Assembly (NCBI RefSeq): GCF_022230955.1
Contig: NZ_JAKKFI010000084.1
Span: forward strand, 1 to 64,000
From: Micromonospora cabrerizensis
GTDB lineage: Bacteria; Actinomycetota; Actinomycetes; Mycobacteriales; Micromonosporaceae
DNA length: 64,000 nucleotides
Reading direction: 5' to 3'
Positions 48,297 to 56,512 of this stretch are shown piece by piece. The notes under the pieces were generated by a model, which was not told the origin of the DNA, made no database searches, and saw nothing but the letters and a program-made list of their open reading frames with translations. A program made the translations under genes and the position numbers. Within the stretch, counting starts at the first letter, position 1, and every line of letters starts with the position of its first letter.

Positions 48297-50411
48297 TCAG
48301 CCGGTCGGGTCGATGGTGGTGAGGCGCTGGGTGGCCCGGGAGAGCGCCACGTACAGGGTGCGCACCCCGGCACCCGGATCCGCCCGGATCTCGCTCGGGG
48401 CGACCAGCACGACACCGTCGTACTCCATGCCCTTGGCCTCCAGGCTGGTCACCACCTGCAACCGCGGCGCGTTGAGCGCGGCGACCCAGCCGGCGACCTC
48501 GTCCCGGCGGGGGACCGGCGTGATCACGCCGACCGTGCCCTCCACCTCGGCCAGCAGGCCGGCGGCGGCCTCCACGGTCGCGCCCTCCAGCCCGGTCGGG
48601 GGCACCACCAGCTCGACCGGGTCGACCCCGGTGGAGCGGACGGCGGTCGGCAGCGGAAGGTCAGGGTAGAGCCGGCGGATCTCCGCCGCCGCCACCGCGA
48701 AGATCTCCGAGGAGTTGCGGTAGTTGGTGGTGAGCGTGAAATCGTGCCGCTTGCGTCGACCCAGCGCCTGGTCGCGGGCCCGGTCCAGCTCGTCGGGGTC
48801 ACCGGTCCACGCGGTCTGGGCGGGGTCACCGACCACCGTCCAGGAGGCCAGACGGCCACGTCGGCCCACCATCCGCCACTGCATCGGTGAGACGTCCTGG
48901 GCCTCGTCCACCACCACGTGCGCGTAGTCCCGGTAGTCCTCCGGGCGCTCCCGGGCCGCCGCGCGGGCGGCGCGCTGCCGCTCGCCGAGGGTGCTCAACT
49001 CGCGTACGCCGCCGGCCAGCTGGAACGGGTCGCGCCGGGCCTTGGCCGACTGCGCCGGCTTGCCGAGCAGGGAGTCCAACTCGTCCAGCAGCGCGATGTC
49101 GGCGATGGTCAGCCCGGCCGAGTCCAGGTGCCGGTACGCGGCGGTGAGCAGCCGGATCTCCCCGGTGGAGAGGATCCCCCCGGCGTACCGGCGCAGCCGA
49201 TCCGGCTGGGCCAGCCAGCCGAGCACGTGCCGAGGGTGCAGCCGGGGCCACCACGCCTTGAGGAACTCCCGGAACTCCGAGCGCTCGGCGATCTCCGCCT
49301 CGAAGGTGCGCTGCTCCGGCAGGCGAATCCCCACCTCGCGGGCCTGGGCCCAGAGCGCCGCGAACACCCCGTCGAAGCCGGCCCGGCGCACCTCGTTGCG
49401 GCGGGCGCCCCGTTGCAGCGCGCGGTCCCGGATCCGGTCCAGTGCCGCCCGGTCCAGCCGCAGCAGCGTGCCCCGGTAGAGCAGTCGCAGCTCACCCGGG
49501 CCGCCCGGCACCGCGTCGCGGGCCGCCCGCTCCAGCACCCGACGCATCCGCAGCGAGCCCTTCACCGCCGCCACCTCGGGCGGGTCGGTGCGGGTGGCGC
49601 TCATGCCCGGGAAGAGGGTGCCCAGCGAGTGCAGGGTCGCGGTGTCCTCACCGAGCGACGGCAGCACCGAGCCGATGTACTCCACGAAGACCGACGACGG
49701 GCCGACCACCAGGATGCCGCCGCCCGCGTACCGGCTGCGGTCGGAGTAGAGCAGGAAGGCGGCCCGGTGCAAGGCGACAGCGGTCTTGCCGGTGCCGGGG
49801 CCGCCCGCGACGATCGTCACCCCGGAGCCGGGGGAGCGGATCGCCTCGTCCTGCTCCCGCTGGATGGTCGCCACGATGTCCCGCATGCCCCGGCCGGTGG
49901 CCTTGGACAGGGTGGCCAGCAGCGCGCCGTCACCGACGACGGTCATCCCCTCCGGGGCCGCGTTCGGGTCGAGCAGGTCGTCCTCGATCCGGGTGACCCG
50001 CTCGGCGCGGGACTGGATCGTGCGGCGGCGCACCACGTCCAGCGGCTGCGCCGGGGTGGCCTGGTAGAAGGCGGCGGCGGCCGGCGCCCGCCAGTCGACG
50101 ACCAGCGTGCGGGCGTCCTCGTCGCGGATGCCGAGGCGACCGACGTGCAGCACCTGACGGTCGCGCAGGTCCAGCCGGCCGAAGACCAGACCCTCGTGCT
50201 CGGCGTCCAGGGTGTGTCGTCGCTGTGCCGCGTGGAAGACCATCGCGTCGCGCTCGACCAGCGCCCCGTGCGTACCCACCCGGGCCATCCGGTAGCCGTC
50301 GCGCTCGGCGCGGACCGCCGACTGCCGCAGTTCGGCGAGTCGGGCGTACACCCGGTCGAGGTGGCGTTGCTCGACGGCGATCTCCTGCTCCAGGCCGGTC
50401 TGGTCGGTCAA
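48297..50411 (-). CDS. HelD-like UvrD/Rep-type helicase
   Basis: About 704 residues. The N-terminal coiled coil (LEQEIAVEQRHLDRVYARLAEL...) followed by GLVFGRLDLRD and VGRLGIRDEDARTLVVDWRAPAAAAFYQA is the HelD hallmark. Superfamily 1 motifs follow: Walker A GGPGTGKTAVALHRAAFLLY, VDEAQDVSPMQW (motif II), VGDPAQTAW, TTNYRNSSEI and SLEAKGMEYDGVVLVAP. HelD proteins bind RNA polymerase and release stalled or rifampicin-bound complexes; Streptomyces HelR does the latter. TTG 50411 is chosen because GGAG lies six bases upstream; an upstream ATG at 50462 has no such site. Confidence 0.85.
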   Translation of the reverse strand: MTDQTGLEQEIAVEQRHLDRVYARLAELRQSAVRAERDGYRMARVGTHGALVERDAMVFHAAQRRHTLDAEHEGLVFGRLDLRDRQVLHVGRLGIRDEDARTLVVDWRAPAAAAFYQATPAQPLDVVRRRTIQSRAERVTRIEDDLLDPNAAPEGMTVVGDGALLATLSKATGRGMRDIVATIQREQDEAIRSPGSGVTIVAGGPGTGKTAVALHRAAFLLYSDRSRYAGGGILVVGPSSVFVEYIGSVLPSLGEDTATLHSLGTLFPGMSATRTDPPEVAAVKGSLRMRRVLERAARDAVPGGPGELRLLYRGTLLRLDRAALDRIRDRALQRGARRNEVRRAGFDGVFAALWAQAREVGIRLPEQRTFEAEIAERSEFREFLKAWWPRLHPRHVLGWLAQPDRLRRYAGGILSTGEIRLLTAAYRHLDSAGLTIADIALLDELDSLLGKPAQSAKARRDPFQLAGGVRELSTLGERQRAARAAARERPEDYRDYAHVVVDEAQDVSPMQWRMVGRRGRLASWTVVGDPAQTAWTGDPDELDRARDQALGRRKRHDFTLTTNYRNSSEIFAVAAAEIRRLYPDLPLPTAVRSTGVDPVELVVPPTGLEGATVEAAAGLLAEVEGTVGVITPVPRRDEVAGWVAALNAPRLQVVTSLEAKGMEYDGVVLVAPSEIRADPGAGVRTLYVALSRATQRLTTIDPTG

Positions 50412-50519
50412 CGCACGCTCCTTCGAAGGTCGCCGGCAGGCGGCGGGAACCGCGCAGGCCAACCGCAGAAGGGTACGGCGTCCGGCCCGGCCCGCCGCGC
50501 CCGAGGTGCGGGAACGCGC

Positions 50520-51458
50520 TCAGACACCCGTTCCGGCGGGCGTCACCCCGCGCTGCGGTGCGGTGAGCACCCGGTGCAGGACGCCGGTGAGGGCGGCGTT
50601 GACCTCGTCCGGGCGCTCCATCATCAGCATGTGCCCGGCACCGGGGCAGACGGTCAGCTCGGTGGCCGGCAGTGCCGCCGCGATCGACTCGGCGCACGGC
50701 GGCGGGGTCAGCCGGTCCCGGTCGCCGACCAGGGCGGCGGCCGGCAGGTGAGCCAACGCGGCGAGGGTCTCCAGTCGGTGCTGGGTGCCGATGGAGGCGC
50801 GGAACCCACCGATCGAGCGCAGCGAGGCGCGCGCCACCGCGGAGGTCACCAGGCGGATGTCGGAGGGTTCGCAGCGGTCGCCGAAGAGCATCCACCGGAT
50901 GCTCGGTTGCAGCGCGTTCAGCAGGGCCCGGGGCGCCCGCCACGAGCCGCACCGGGCCAGCACTCCGGCTCCGGTCGTCTCGGCCAGCCGGATCAACCGG
51001 GCGATCCGCGGCGACAACCCGTAGACGGTGTGCGTGTGCCCCTCGGCGGTGGTCGAGACGAACACCAGCCCGGCCGTACGGGCGGCGAAGTGCGCGGGGT
51101 GGCGGTGGGCGTACTCCATGATCGTCATGCCGCCCATCGAGTGCCCGACCAGGACCACCGGCCCGGTCGGCGCCACCGCGTCGATCACCGCGGCCAGGTC
51201 GTCACCCAGCTGGGCCAGGGTGGCGGTGGGCAGCGCCATGCAGCTGGAGCGACCGTGCCCCCGCGCGTCGTAGGTGACCACCCGCACCGCCGGGCCGACC
51301 GGCGTCGCGGTGAGCGCGTCGACCTGTCGGTGCCAGGCTCGCCCGTCCAGCGTCCAGCCGTGCAGCAGGACGGCGGTCACCGGGGCGTCCGCCGGCCCCG
51401 TCACCTCGACGTTGAGCCGCACGCCGTCCGGCAGACCGACCTCGAACCGCTCCGGCAT
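50520..51458 (-). CDS. Alpha/beta hydrolase
   Basis: 312 residues. The oxyanion region is AVLLHGWTLDGRAWHRQ, the nucleophile elbow LVGHSMGGMTIMEYA, the acid in ALVGDRDRLTPP and the catalytic His in CPGAGHMLMMERPDEV. The cap domain (about 150-215) is long and helical. The start ATG 51458 has GGGAGG immediately upstream. It is divergent from the carbonic anhydrase. The substrate is unknown. Confidence 0.88.
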   Translation of the reverse strand: MPERFEVGLPDGVRLNVEVTGPADAPVTAVLLHGWTLDGRAWHRQVDALTATPVGPAVRVVTYDARGHGRSSCMALPTATLAQLGDDLAAVIDAVAPTGPVVLVGHSMGGMTIMEYAHRHPAHFAARTAGLVFVSTTAEGHTHTVYGLSPRIARLIRLAETTGAGVLARCGSWRAPRALLNALQPSIRWMLFGDRCEPSDIRLVTSAVARASLRSIGGFRASIGTQHRLETLAALAHLPAAALVGDRDRLTPPPCAESIAAALPATELTVCPGAGHMLMMERPDEVNAALTGVLHRVLTAPQRGVTPAGTGV

Positions 51459-51605
51459 CGCCACCTCCCAGGGCCGCCCAGCATCACCAGCACCGGGATA
51501 CCCGGCGGTAACACCGGCTACCCGCCATCAGACCACGTCAATCGCGCCGGGACTAACATTCCCGACCGCGCCCGTGGTCGCCGGCGGAGGACCAAGCTGA
51601 ACGGC

Positions 51606-52253
51606 ATGGGGTCGTCGGGGGCGTCCATGGGCGGGACGGCGGGGCAGGGGCGACAGCCCGGGGGTACGCCCCGCGCCGCGCTGGCCGACCTGCTCACCGG
51701 CAACCGGCGGTTCGTCAGCGGCCAGCCGATCCACGGACACGACGTCACGGCCGCTGCGGCCGCCGCCTCCGGCGACCAGCAGCCGTACGCGGTGGTGCTC
51801 GGCTGCATCGACTCACGGGTGCCGCTGGAGGCGATCTTCGACCAGACCTTCGGCGCGATCTGCGTGATCCGTACCGGTGGGCATGTCCTCGACCGCGCGG
51901 TGTGCGGCTCGATCGAGTACGTGGTCGGCCAGCTCGGCGTACCTCTGGTGATGGTCCTCGGCCACGAGCGGTGCGGCGCGGTGGGCGCGGCGGTGGACGC
52001 GCTGCGCAGCGGGCAACGTCCCGGAGGGTCGCTGGCACACCTGGTGGACGAGATCGCCCCGGCGGTTACCGAGGTGGGGATCGACGACCCGGCGGTGCAC
52101 CCGCTGGCGATCCGCCGGCACGTCCGGCGGACGGTGGGCACGCTGCGCGAAGACGACCTGCTGGCCGGGCCGGTCGCCGCCGGAAGGGTGGCGGTGGTCG
52201 GTGGCCTCTACGACCTGGCCACCGGCGAGGTCGCCCTGCTCGACCCGGCCTGA
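51606..52253 (+). CDS. Beta-class carbonic anhydrase
   Basis: 215 residues with all zinc ligands: CIDSRVPLEAIFDQTFG (Cys, and Asp-Arg pair), GHERCGAVGAAV (His and Cys), IRTGGHVLDRAVCGSIEYVVGQLGV. It interconverts CO2 and bicarbonate. It has no signal peptide, so it is cytoplasmic. The start ATG 51606 lies about 50 bases after a TAACAT-type -10 (near 51555). Confidence 0.92.
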   Translation: MGSSGASMGGTAGQGRQPGGTPRAALADLLTGNRRFVSGQPIHGHDVTAAAAAASGDQQPYAVVLGCIDSRVPLEAIFDQTFGAICVIRTGGHVLDRAVCGSIEYVVGQLGVPLVMVLGHERCGAVGAAVDALRSGQRPGGSLAHLVDEIAPAVTEVGIDDPAVHPLAIRRHVRRTVGTLREDDLLAGPVAAGRVAVVGGLYDLATGEVALLDPA

Positions 52254-52326
52254 ACCCGCCCCGACCTGCTCGACCGGTCCCCGGCTCCGACGGGCCCGGC
52301 CGGTCCCCGATCCCCGCGCCGAGCGC

Positions 52327-52403
52327 ATGATCGACTCGGTTTTGGCGAAACCGGGGTGTCCCAGCAGGCCGGACACCCCGGTTTCCAGGAAGTCGAGTGG
52401 ATC
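52327..52403. repeat. GATC-ended palindromic repeat, subfamily B, well-preserved copy
   Basis: Inner arms GAAACCGGGGTGTCC (to 52361) and GGACACCCCGGTTTCC (from 52371) are perfect complements. Outer arms ATGATCGACTCGG and GTCGAGTGGATC match with a few changes. It lies between the converging carbonic anhydrase and the 109-residue protein gene. The degenerate sister copy is at 1028-1106. Confidence 0.85.
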
Positions 52404-52425
52404 TCGCCCTAGCTCCGGACGTGCG

Positions 52426-52458
52426 AGAGCGCCCGCCGGGACTCCCGGCGGGCGCTCT
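52426..52458. terminator. Perfect 15-bp hairpin
   Basis: AGAGCGCCCGCCGGG (52426-52440) and CCCGGCGGGCGCTCT (52444-52458) with loop ACT. It begins 22 bases past the stop of the minus-strand 109-residue gene and is its likely terminator. Confidence 0.85.
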
Positions 52459-52480
52459 GCGTGGTGCGGTGGGGGAGAGC

Positions 52481-52810
52481 TCAGCCCTCGAAGACGCCGG
52501 CCGCGACCAGGCGCTTCTCGGTGGCCTCCCAGCCGTCACCCGGGTGGGTGGCAGCCAGGTTGTTGATCTCCGCCCGGATCTTGGCGGCGTGGCCGGCGGC
52601 GGCCAGCACGCGGATCTCCTCGACGAAGGCGTCGGAGTCCGTGCGCAGGTGCGCGGTCTTGCCGTTGGTCAGGTTCCGCACGTAGGCGTGCTTGCCGCCG
52701 TTGAGCGGGATGAGGTACTTGAACTCGCCCAGCACGCTGAGGGCGCCACCCTGGCCAGCCTGGCCGGCCCGGACGGACGCGCGCGCGGTCTTAGAGGTGT
52801 TGCTCGCCAC
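52481..52810 (-). CDS. Conserved-looking small protein of unknown function
   Basis: 109 residues. A basic, Ser/Thr/Ala-rich N-terminus (ASNTSKTARASVRAGQAG) is followed by a compact domain: LSVLGEFKYLIPLNGGKHAYVRNLTNGKTAHLRTDSDAFVEEIRVLAAAG, then AKIRAEINNLAATHPGDGW and EKRLVAAGVF. I do not recognise the family. GTG 52810 is chosen for AAGGAG seven bases upstream. The gene has its own terminator and is likely monocistronic. Confidence 0.68.
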   Translation of the reverse strand: MASNTSKTARASVRAGQAGQGGALSVLGEFKYLIPLNGGKHAYVRNLTNGKTAHLRTDSDAFVEEIRVLAAAGHAAKIRAEINNLAATHPGDGWEATEKRLVAAGVFEG

Positions 52811-53118
52811 GGAGGTACTCCTTGCAAGACGTACGGGAGGACTGGACGTCCGGGGGCTGTGTGCGGGCCGTACTTGACTCGGCTCGCGAAGGTGTAACGC
52901 GGCATAAGCCGCCGGTGGAACTGTACATGACCACGACATCACGCTGGTCGTCGCGGTGTCCTGAGAGGCAACGGCCACCACCCGTCCGGCTATTCCACCC
53001 GGCGATTTTTCCGATTCCCTGGCGCACCACGCGTCACAGGAGTCATCATGTGTTGCAGAAACCACCTGGGTGGCCGAGGTCGTAGGGGAAGACGCACCTC
53101 GCTCTCCGGGAGGTCACC
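52811..53118. other. Divergent intergenic region
   Basis: 308 bases between the small protein gene (minus) and the DUF3145 gene (plus). It contains several AT-containing blocks (GTGTAACGCGGCATAAGCC near 52893; GATTTTTCCGATTCC near 53006) but no promoter I can define with confidence on either strand. No gene was seen. Confidence 0.5.
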
Positions 53119-53610
53119 GTGCCAACGCGTGGCGTCGTATACGTCCACTCGACCCCGCTCGCCGTGTGCTCACACGTCGAGTGGGCGATCGCGCGCGTCC
53201 TAGCCGCGCCGGTCAACCTGCAGTGGACGGCTCAGCCCGTCGACCCCGGCGCACGCCGGGCCGAGTGCGGGTGGACCGGTCGTCCGGGAACGGGCGCCGA
53301 GCTGGCTGCTGCCCTACGGCAGTGGCCCATGATCCGTTTCGAGGTCACCGAGGAGCCGAGCGCCGGCGCCGACGGTGAACGCTTCATGTACGTGCCGGCC
53401 CGTGGTCTGTTCCGGGCCACCGTCGGCGTGGCCGGTGACATCCAGCTCGGGGAGGACCGGCTACGGGCGCTGATGGTCGCCTCCCGGGCCCCGGAGGCGC
53501 TGGCGCACGCCCTCGACAAGGCGCTCGGCACCGCCTGGGACGCCGACCTGGAGCCCTACCGGTACGCCGGCGACGGTGCACCGGTGACCTTGCTCACTCG
53601 CGTCGGCTGA
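53119..53610 (+). CDS. DUF3145 family protein
   Basis: 163 residues matching the actinobacterial DUF3145 pattern: GVVYVHSTPLAVCSHVEWAIARVL, the WTAQPVDPGARRAECGWTG block, GTGAELAAALRQWPMIRFEVTEEPS, then GERFMYVPARGLFRATVG and a C-terminal helix LAHALDKALGTAWDADLEPYR. Its role is unknown. GTG 53119 is preceded by GGGAGGT at the right spacing. Confidence 0.85.
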   Translation: MPTRGVVYVHSTPLAVCSHVEWAIARVLAAPVNLQWTAQPVDPGARRAECGWTGRPGTGAELAAALRQWPMIRFEVTEEPSAGADGERFMYVPARGLFRATVGVAGDIQLGEDRLRALMVASRAPEALAHALDKALGTAWDADLEPYRYAGDGAPVTLLTRVG

Positions 53611-53696
53611 CCCGACCGTCGGTCCGCTGGCCGTGCGCCCCCGGGGTGCAGCGACCGGTAAGGTCAAGTTGCCCCGATAAGGGGGAAGCTGGTGGG

Positions 53697-55430
53697 ATGG
53701 GCGGCGTGTCGAATCGCCCGTGGCGCGCCACTGTCGCAGTCGCCGCCCTGACCGCCCTGCTCGCCTCCGGCTGCTCGAGCGACCCCGAGCGCCCCGCGCC
53801 GACGCCCAGCCCGGTCGGCACATCCGCCGCCCCGAGCGGCCCCGCCCCGACACCGGCCAGCGACCCGACCGCCCGGGCAGCAGCCCTGGTCGCGACGCTG
53901 TCCGACGAGGACCTGGCCGGTCAGGTGCTGATGCCGTACGCCTACGGCGACTCGGCGACCAAGGTCTCGGCCGGCTCGGCCGCCGGCAACCAGGCCCTGG
54001 CCGGGGTCGACACCCCCGCCGACATGATCAGCAAGTACCGGCTGGGTGGCCTGATCCTGGTCGGCTTCAGCGCCGACGACCCGACCAAGGGCAACCAGGA
54101 GACCACGAACGTCGACAACCCGAAGCAGGTGCACGAGCTCACCACCGGGCTGCGTACCGCCGCCGGTCGGCTCGCCGCGGGCCCCGCGCCGCTGCTGATC
54201 GGGACCGACCAGGAGTACGGGGTGGTCACCCGCGTGACCGACGGCGTCACCGTGCTGCCCAGCGCCCTCGCGGCAGGCGCGGCCGGCGACCCGAAGCTGA
54301 CCGAGGCCGCCTGGCGGGCCGCCGGTGCCGAGCTGGCGGCGATGGGGATCAACGTCGACTTCGCCCCGGTGGCCGACGTGCTGGCCACCCGCAGCACCGT
54401 GATCGGCTCGCGGTCGTACGGCTCCGACCCGAAGCAGGCAGCGGCGCAGGTGGGCGGTGCCGTTCGTGGCCTCCAGGCGTCCGGGGTCGCGGCCACCCTG
54501 AAGCACTTCCCCGGGCACGGCCACAGCGCCGACGACTCGCACAAGGACCTGCCGGTGCTCACCCAGTCCGCCGAGGCGTTGCAGAGCGGCGCGTGGCCGC
54601 CGTTCACCGCCGGGATGGACGCCGGGGCGATGGCAGTGATGTCCGGTCACCTGGACGCGCGCGCGATCGACCCGGGCACCCCGGCGACCTTCTCGCACAA
54701 GCTGCTCACCGACGTCCTGCGCGGCCAGCTCGGCTTCAAGGGCGTGGTGATCACCGACGGGATGAACATGCCGCCCGCGAAGCGCTGGGCTCCCGGTGAG
54801 GCGGCGGTCCGCGCGCTGAACGCCGGCAACGACCTCATCCTGATGACCCCGAACGTCGGTCAGGCGTACGACGGGCTGCTCGCCGCGCTGCGCGACGGTT
54901 CACTGCCACGGGCCCGACTCGTCGAGGCGGTCACCCGGGTCCTGACCATGAAGTTCCGGCTCGCGGAGACCCCGGCCGCGCAGATGTCCACGCTCAACGC
55001 CCCGGCGCACCGGGCGGCGGCCGACGCGCTGGCCACCGCCGCCGTCACCGTGCTGCGGGGCGCCTGCGGCGGGGCCGTACGCGGACCGGTCACCGTCACC
55101 TCCTCCGGTGGTCGCGACGGCACCCGGGCCGTGCTCACCGCCGCACTGACCGCCGCCGGGGTGCAGGTCAAGCCCAGTGGCGGCACGATCGTGCACCTGG
55201 TGGGCTACGGCGACGGCGCCAACGACCTGCGCGCCGACGCGGCGGTCACGGTCGCGATGGACACCCCGTACGTGCTGAGCGGCGCGAAGTCACCGACGCT
55301 GCTGGCCACGTACTCCTCCAGCCGGGCGTCGATGACCGGGTTGGCCGCCGTGCTGGCCGGGAAGGCCCGACCGGGCGGCCGGTCCCCAGTGACCGTCCCC
55401 GGCCTGCCCGCGACGACCTGCGGCACCTGA
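53697..55430 (+). CDS. GH3 beta-N-acetylhexosaminidase-like lipoprotein
   Basis: 577 residues. A lipoprotein signal (ATVAVAALTALLASGC) leads to a Pro-rich linker and a GH3 domain. The NagZ-type acid/base loop is KHFPGHGHSADDSHKDLPVL (about 268) and the nucleophile Asp is in VITDGMNMPPAKRW (about 353). A C-terminal domain of about 150 residues follows. The enzyme should remove N-acetylglucosamine from peptidoglycan fragments on the outer face of the membrane. ATG 53697 is preferred over GTG 53646, which adds a non-signal leader. Confidence 0.85.
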   Translation: MGGVSNRPWRATVAVAALTALLASGCSSDPERPAPTPSPVGTSAAPSGPAPTPASDPTARAAALVATLSDEDLAGQVLMPYAYGDSATKVSAGSAAGNQALAGVDTPADMISKYRLGGLILVGFSADDPTKGNQETTNVDNPKQVHELTTGLRTAAGRLAAGPAPLLIGTDQEYGVVTRVTDGVTVLPSALAAGAAGDPKLTEAAWRAAGAELAAMGINVDFAPVADVLATRSTVIGSRSYGSDPKQAAAQVGGAVRGLQASGVAATLKHFPGHGHSADDSHKDLPVLTQSAEALQSGAWPPFTAGMDAGAMAVMSGHLDARAIDPGTPATFSHKLLTDVLRGQLGFKGVVITDGMNMPPAKRWAPGEAAVRALNAGNDLILMTPNVGQAYDGLLAALRDGSLPRARLVEAVTRVLTMKFRLAETPAAQMSTLNAPAHRAAADALATAAVTVLRGACGGAVRGPVTVTSSGGRDGTRAVLTAALTAAGVQVKPSGGTIVHLVGYGDGANDLRADAAVTVAMDTPYVLSGAKSPTLLATYSSSRASMTGLAAVLAGKARPGGRSPVTVPGLPATTCGT

Positions 55431-55445
55431 GACCCGGACCGGGCC

Positions 55446-56111
55446 TCACCCGGCGGTCGCGAGCCCCTGCGCCGCGAGCCGGTACGCCGGCAGCACGTCG
55501 GTCCGTTCGGTGACCATGCCCTCGCTGACCGCGAAGATCAGCGTCTGCCCCGCCGACTCGACGGCCAGCGCCCAGTTCCGCGACGTCTCCTCGGTCAACG
55601 AACTGGTGGCCAGCCAGCTCATCTCCGTGGCGTCGAAGCCACCGGCCCGGATGTCCCTGAACTGCTGGCCACCGACGGTCTCGTCGCCGCCGCCGGCGAA
55701 GCCCTCCAGCGCGGTGCGCGGCGTGACAGCCGGCGCGTCGGCCGCCCAGATCCGCAGGAAACCGCCGCCGGCCTTCCGACCGTCGACCTCGCAGCGCACG
55801 GTGGTGCCACCACGCTTGGTGAGCGCCTCGCCGACCAGCTCCGCCAGCTCGCCCCTGGGTGCCTCGACCGCCTTCGCCGTCCACCCGTCGGCCAGCGGGA
55901 ACGACACCGGGAGCGGGCAGGGCGAGCTGGTGCCGCCGGTCGTGCCGGCGGGGGAGGCCGGGGTCACCTCGTCGTACCAGGGCTCGCCCGTGGCCCGTGG
56001 GACCGTGCCGGCAGCCGGCTGCCCGGTGGGAGCGTCGGCATCGTGGCCGCAGCCGGCCAGCAGGCCGAGGGTGACCGCGGCCAGCACGGCAGCGCGGGTA
56101 CGAGTGTCCAC
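55446..56111 (-). CDS. Lipoprotein of unknown function
   Basis: About 221 residues. Starting at GTG 56111 gives a compact signal peptide, VDTRTRAAVLAAVTLGLLAG-C, with Cys21 at a perfect lipobox; GGGGGA lies eight bases upstream. ATG 56138 would add 9 residues. The mature part has CPLPVSFPLADGWTAKAV, VRCEVDGRKAGGGFLRIWA and SWLATSSLTEE. This is reminiscent of the small LpqN/LpqT- or DUF3558-like actinobacterial lipoproteins, though not firmly assignable. It is divergent from a 72-residue protein. Confidence 0.65.
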   Translation of the reverse strand: MDTRTRAAVLAAVTLGLLAGCGHDADAPTGQPAAGTVPRATGEPWYDEVTPASPAGTTGGTSSPCPLPVSFPLADGWTAKAVEAPRGELAELVGEALTKRGGTTVRCEVDGRKAGGGFLRIWAADAPAVTPRTALEGFAGGGDETVGGQQFRDIRAGGFDATEMSWLATSSLTEETSRNWALAVESAGQTLIFAVSEGMVTERTDVLPAYRLAAQGLATAG

Positions 56112-56245
56112 AGTGGCTGTCCCCCGCTTGTCGATCATCAGTTCGCCCATCCAAGCCGTACGGCCTCGCACCGTCAACCGTGAACCTCTCCACGGGCGCT
56201 GATAATCGGTCGCGTCGGTTCGGTCGGCCTGACAACCTCCCAGGC

Positions 56246-56464
56246 ATGGGAGCGGCAGAAGGATTCCGGCACGTGCGGCGGGCCGACGGCACGGTGGTGA
56301 TCACCCACCACGGCCGCGTCGCGGGCACACTGCGCGGTGCTCGGGCGGCGGCGTTCCTCGCCGAGGTCGACGACGATCCGCAGTTGGTGATGGCCCGCTG
56401 GACGGGCAACTACCGCCACGGCAACGAGCGCACCGCGAAGCAGCACCCCCGCAACCGGGCCTGA
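56246..56464 (+). CDS. Small basic protein of unknown function
   Basis: 72 residues from ATG 56246. FRHVRRADGTVVITHHGRVAGTLRGARAAAFLAEV is a regular beta-hairpin plus helix; the tail is basic and His-containing (ARWTGNYRHGNERTAKQHPRN). I do not recognise the family. A longer start (56180) would add 22 residues. GATAAT near 56200 is a good -10 for a short leader. A strong bidirectional terminator follows. Confidence 0.6.
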   Translation: MGAAEGFRHVRRADGTVVITHHGRVAGTLRGARAAAFLAEVDDDPQLVMARWTGNYRHGNERTAKQHPRNRA

Positions 56465-56469
56465 ACGAC

Positions 56470-56504
56470 GGACGGGCCCCTCCTCGACGAGGAGGGGCCC
56501 GTCC
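56470..56504. terminator. Perfect bidirectional hairpin between small protein and fabF
   Basis: GGACGGGCCCCTCCTCG (56470-56486) and CGAGGAGGGGCCCGTCC (56488-56504) form a 35-base perfect palindrome, placed between the converging genes: five bases after one stop and eight bases after the fabF stop. Confidence 0.9.
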
Positions 56505-56512
56505 GCGTGATC

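Noticed and set aside
48918..51600. Very long plus-strand frame (from 48918) running through the HelD-like gene
   Set aside because: Only its end (from 51606) is a real gene, the carbonic anhydrase; the rest is antisense to HelD and the hydrolase and has no domain.
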